Assembly (NCBI RefSeq): GCF_029894335.1
Contig: NZ_JARXZC010000001.1
Location: 310,001 to 374,000 of the forward strand
Length of the DNA: 64,000 bases
Origin: Kitasatospora sp. MAP5-34
GTDB lineage: Bacteria > Actinomycetota > Actinomycetes > Streptomycetales > Streptomycetaceae
Direction: 5' to 3'
The notes below the pieces were generated by a model that was not told the DNA's origin, made no database searches, and was given only the letters and a program-made list of their open reading frames with translations. Every line of letters starts with the position of its first letter. Within the stretch, counting starts at the first letter, position 1. The translations under genes and the position numbers were made by a program. Below, piece after piece: positions 62,496 through 64,000 of this stretch.

Positions 62496-62794
62496 GCGAT
62501 GGCGCTCCTTGCCATCGTCGTGACGGGAAGGGGAACAGCCCCGCGGACGCGTCGGCGCAGGACCAGTTCGACCTGGACACGGGCAGCTCCGCCCTGCCGG
62601 AGTCCGGCGACGACCTCGCGCAACTCCTGCTGGTCGACGCAGGCCAGCTGCAGTTCCAGATCGGCTTCGTCCAGGGGCAGGCCCGACCGCACGGCGGGGA
62701 TACGGGCCGCCACCAGCTCGAAGTCGCGGGCTGCGGTCCACTCCTGTAGTCCCGACCAGCACCTGCGACACGGGTCGCAGTTGCGCAGGCTCAC
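62492..62794 (-). CDS. Small hypothetical protein upstream of lysA-like gene
   Basis: A 100-residue frame from GTG, ending in an ATGA overlap with the lysA-like start. It begins MSLRNCDPCRRCW (clustered Cys) and continues ADLELQLACVDQQELREVVAGL and ARVQVELVLRRRVRG. No family recognised. The overlap and codon bias support it; the start is weak (no good ribosome-binding site). Confidence 0.5.
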   Translation of the reverse strand: MSLRNCDPCRRCWSGLQEWTAARDFELVAARIPAVRSGLPLDEADLELQLACVDQQELREVVAGLRQGGAARVQVELVLRRRVRGAVPLPVTTMARSAIA

Positions 62795-63243
62795 CGGTAG
62801 CGGTGTCTGTACAGGTCACGGCGGACTCCAGGCGATGGTGGAGAGATACGCGGGTCGTGGTCCGACTCCGGCGGAAGCATCTCCGACGCTACGACGCTAG
62901 GCCTGCTCAGGTGGAAGGCCGCAGTTCCTGACGTCTCGTTGACTGTCCGGCGGCCGCCCCTGACAGGTCCTTGACGTGCCCTGGTCCATTCGGGGTGTGC
63001 GGGAGCCGTCCCTGACCGCGCGAGCACCTTGGTCTGGTCCTGCCCTTTCTCGGCATCAAGCTCATCGATCTGGTCGTCCAGTGCGTTCCAGGCCCCTGAC
63101 GGGCGGCCCGACAGGTCGTGCGGTGCTGTCAGGGACGCGTTGGGATCACTGCTCCGGCTATCAGGGATATGTCAACGACCGGCTGCGCCCGGTTCTCCGT
63201 GGGCTTGGCTGAGGACAACGGCCGAGCAGACGAGGAACGGGAT
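62795..63243. other. Intergenic region with repeated CCTGAC elements
   Basis: A 449-bp divergent region between the small hypothetical gene and a USP gene, no supported CDS. CCTGAC occurs at 62927, 62959, 63011 and 63095, and its complement GTCAGG at 63128. Their function is unknown. GAGGAACGGGAT before 63244 serves as ribosome-binding site. Confidence 0.5.
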
Positions 63244-63792
63244 ATGACGGGCATGGGCGAGATCGGCGGTTACGCGCAGCAGGCTGGGCGGATCGTCGTC
63301 GGTGTCAGCGGATCGCTCGGCAGCCTGGCCGCTCTGCATCGGGCCGTCGATGAGGCGGGTCGCACGGATACCGAGGTGCTGGCCGTCCTCGCCTGGCTTC
63401 CGCAGGGCGGCGAGCACGGCTACCGCCTGGCGCCCTGCCCGCCCCTGCTTGCTGCCTGGGGGAAGGCTGCCGCCGAACGACTGAGCGAGGCGCTCGTCGA
63501 CGCGTTCGGCGGAGTGCCTTCGGGCGTGCGGCTCGCCGCAGAGGTCGTGCGCGGCGATTCGGGCCCGGCCCTGGTGCAGGTCGCGGACCGCCCGGGCGAC
63601 GTGCTGGTCGTCGGGGCCGGAAGCGGTAGCCGACTGCGGAGGGGACTGCGGCCATCGGTGACCGCGTACTGCGTCAAGCACGCCGCCTGCTCGGTCCTCA
63701 CCGTACCGAAGCCCATGCTCCAACGGGAACTGGAAGCCTTCCACCGCCGCAATGTCTGGCACCTGCCGACCGCATTGATCCCGGGCCGCTGA
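63244..63792 (+). CDS. Universal stress-like protein, single domain
   Basis: A 182-residue UspA-type protein: GRIVVGVSGSLGSLAALHRAVDEAGRTDTEVLAVLAWLP, and VVGAGSGSRLRRGLRPSVTAYCVKHAACSVLTVP as the degenerate nucleotide loop. It is closest to the protein at 60245-60766 and lies divergently across the lysA-like locus. The ATG at 63244 is taken; a second in-frame ATG lies nine bases on. Confidence 0.87.
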   Translation: MTGMGEIGGYAQQAGRIVVGVSGSLGSLAALHRAVDEAGRTDTEVLAVLAWLPQGGEHGYRLAPCPPLLAAWGKAAAERLSEALVDAFGGVPSGVRLAAEVVRGDSGPALVQVADRPGDVLVVGAGSGSRLRRGLRPSVTAYCVKHAACSVLTVPKPMLQRELEAFHRRNVWHLPTALIPGR

Positions 63793-64000
63793 AAGGCAGC
63801 GGACGGCCGATGAGGCTCAACTGCGCTTGCCCGAGCCGCGTTCCTTCCGGGTGATGGACCATCTCCCGGTGAGCATGTCGGTCGTGCCGGCCGGCTCCGT
63901 CGGCCTGACGCCGGCCCACCCCCCACTACCTGATCACCGAGCCCGGTATCGCCTGTCGCCACCAGCCCTGACCTGGAGGGCGCCAGCAAAGCATCAAGAC
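63793..64000. other. End of window, no gene identified
   Basis: 208 bases after the last USP gene. No frame with a convincing family or codon bias is complete here. A gene could begin beyond the edge. Confidence 0.4.

Overview
The window is very GC-rich (roughly 70 percent), with strong G/C bias at third codon positions, frequent GTG/TTG starts and tightly coupled ATGA or GTGA gene overlaps. Gene content and protein style point to an actinomycete of the Streptomyces/Kitasatospora type. No rRNA, tRNA or CRISPR array was seen.

Region 1 (1-12243) is a hydrogen-metabolism block. It holds a tandem universal stress protein, a hydrogenase maturation protease, and an operon for a four-subunit group 3b-like bidirectional [NiFe] hydrogenase (beta, an embedded cyclic-nucleotide-binding protein, gamma, small, large). 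These are followed by a broken hypD, an intact hypE and a decayed P2-type cation ATPase. hypD lacks its 5' end, which is replaced at a sharp junction by an antisense SRPBCC gene remnant, and it also carries a frameshift.

Region 2 (12254-49127) is an actinobacterial dormancy/hypoxia island. It contains five CBS-BON proteins, a two-CBS protein, six universal stress proteins across the window, two Acg-type nitroreductases, DUF1876, OsmC, a site-2 protease with CBS domains, Hsp20, a GH65 enzyme, DUF1918, Rv1733c-like, DUF302 and flavin-binding PNPOx-like proteins. It also has a DosS-like GAF-GAF sensor kinase and a DosR/DevR-like response regulator. These families match the Mycobacterium tuberculosis DosR regulon closely. 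A 14-bp near-palindrome (core GGGCCG-NN-CGGYCC, same geometry as the DosR box) recurs at least twelve times, nearly always 60-145 bp before a dormancy-type gene, so the island looks like one regulon. Within it are PEP synthase coupled to a P1B-5 ATPase with a hemerythrin tail, a small b6-like cytochrome complex, a second hypE with a second maturation protease, a beta-CASP nuclease, a PatA-like acyl-CoA synthetase/acetyltransferase, and SHOCT and chromate-transport proteins.

Region 3 (49183-52853) has an ABC exporter pair, a second HTH-PNPOx fusion and a D-lactate dehydrogenase. Region 4 (53045-58947) is a compact minus-strand operon of unknown purpose: radical SAM, Asp/Glu-racemase-like, HhH protein, a deleted PfkB kinase, a double nucleoside deoxyribosyltransferase-like protein, a dNMP-kinase-like protein and a MazG-like pyrophosphohydrolase. 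A divergent HTH regulator faces it, with a clear operator palindrome between them. A 1100-bp IS5-family insertion sequence has cut the regulator. Region 5 (60245-64000) has two single-domain universal stress proteins flanking a deleted lysA-like gene and two small hypothetical genes.

The inferred theme is survival in low oxygen: H2/NAD(P)H redox balancing, fermentation (D-lactate), gluconeogenesis, chaperoning and CBS/USP energy sensing under a DosR-type switch. Gene decay is unusually frequent (hypD, SRPBCC, P2 ATPase, DUF1918, pfkB, lysA, HTH regulator).
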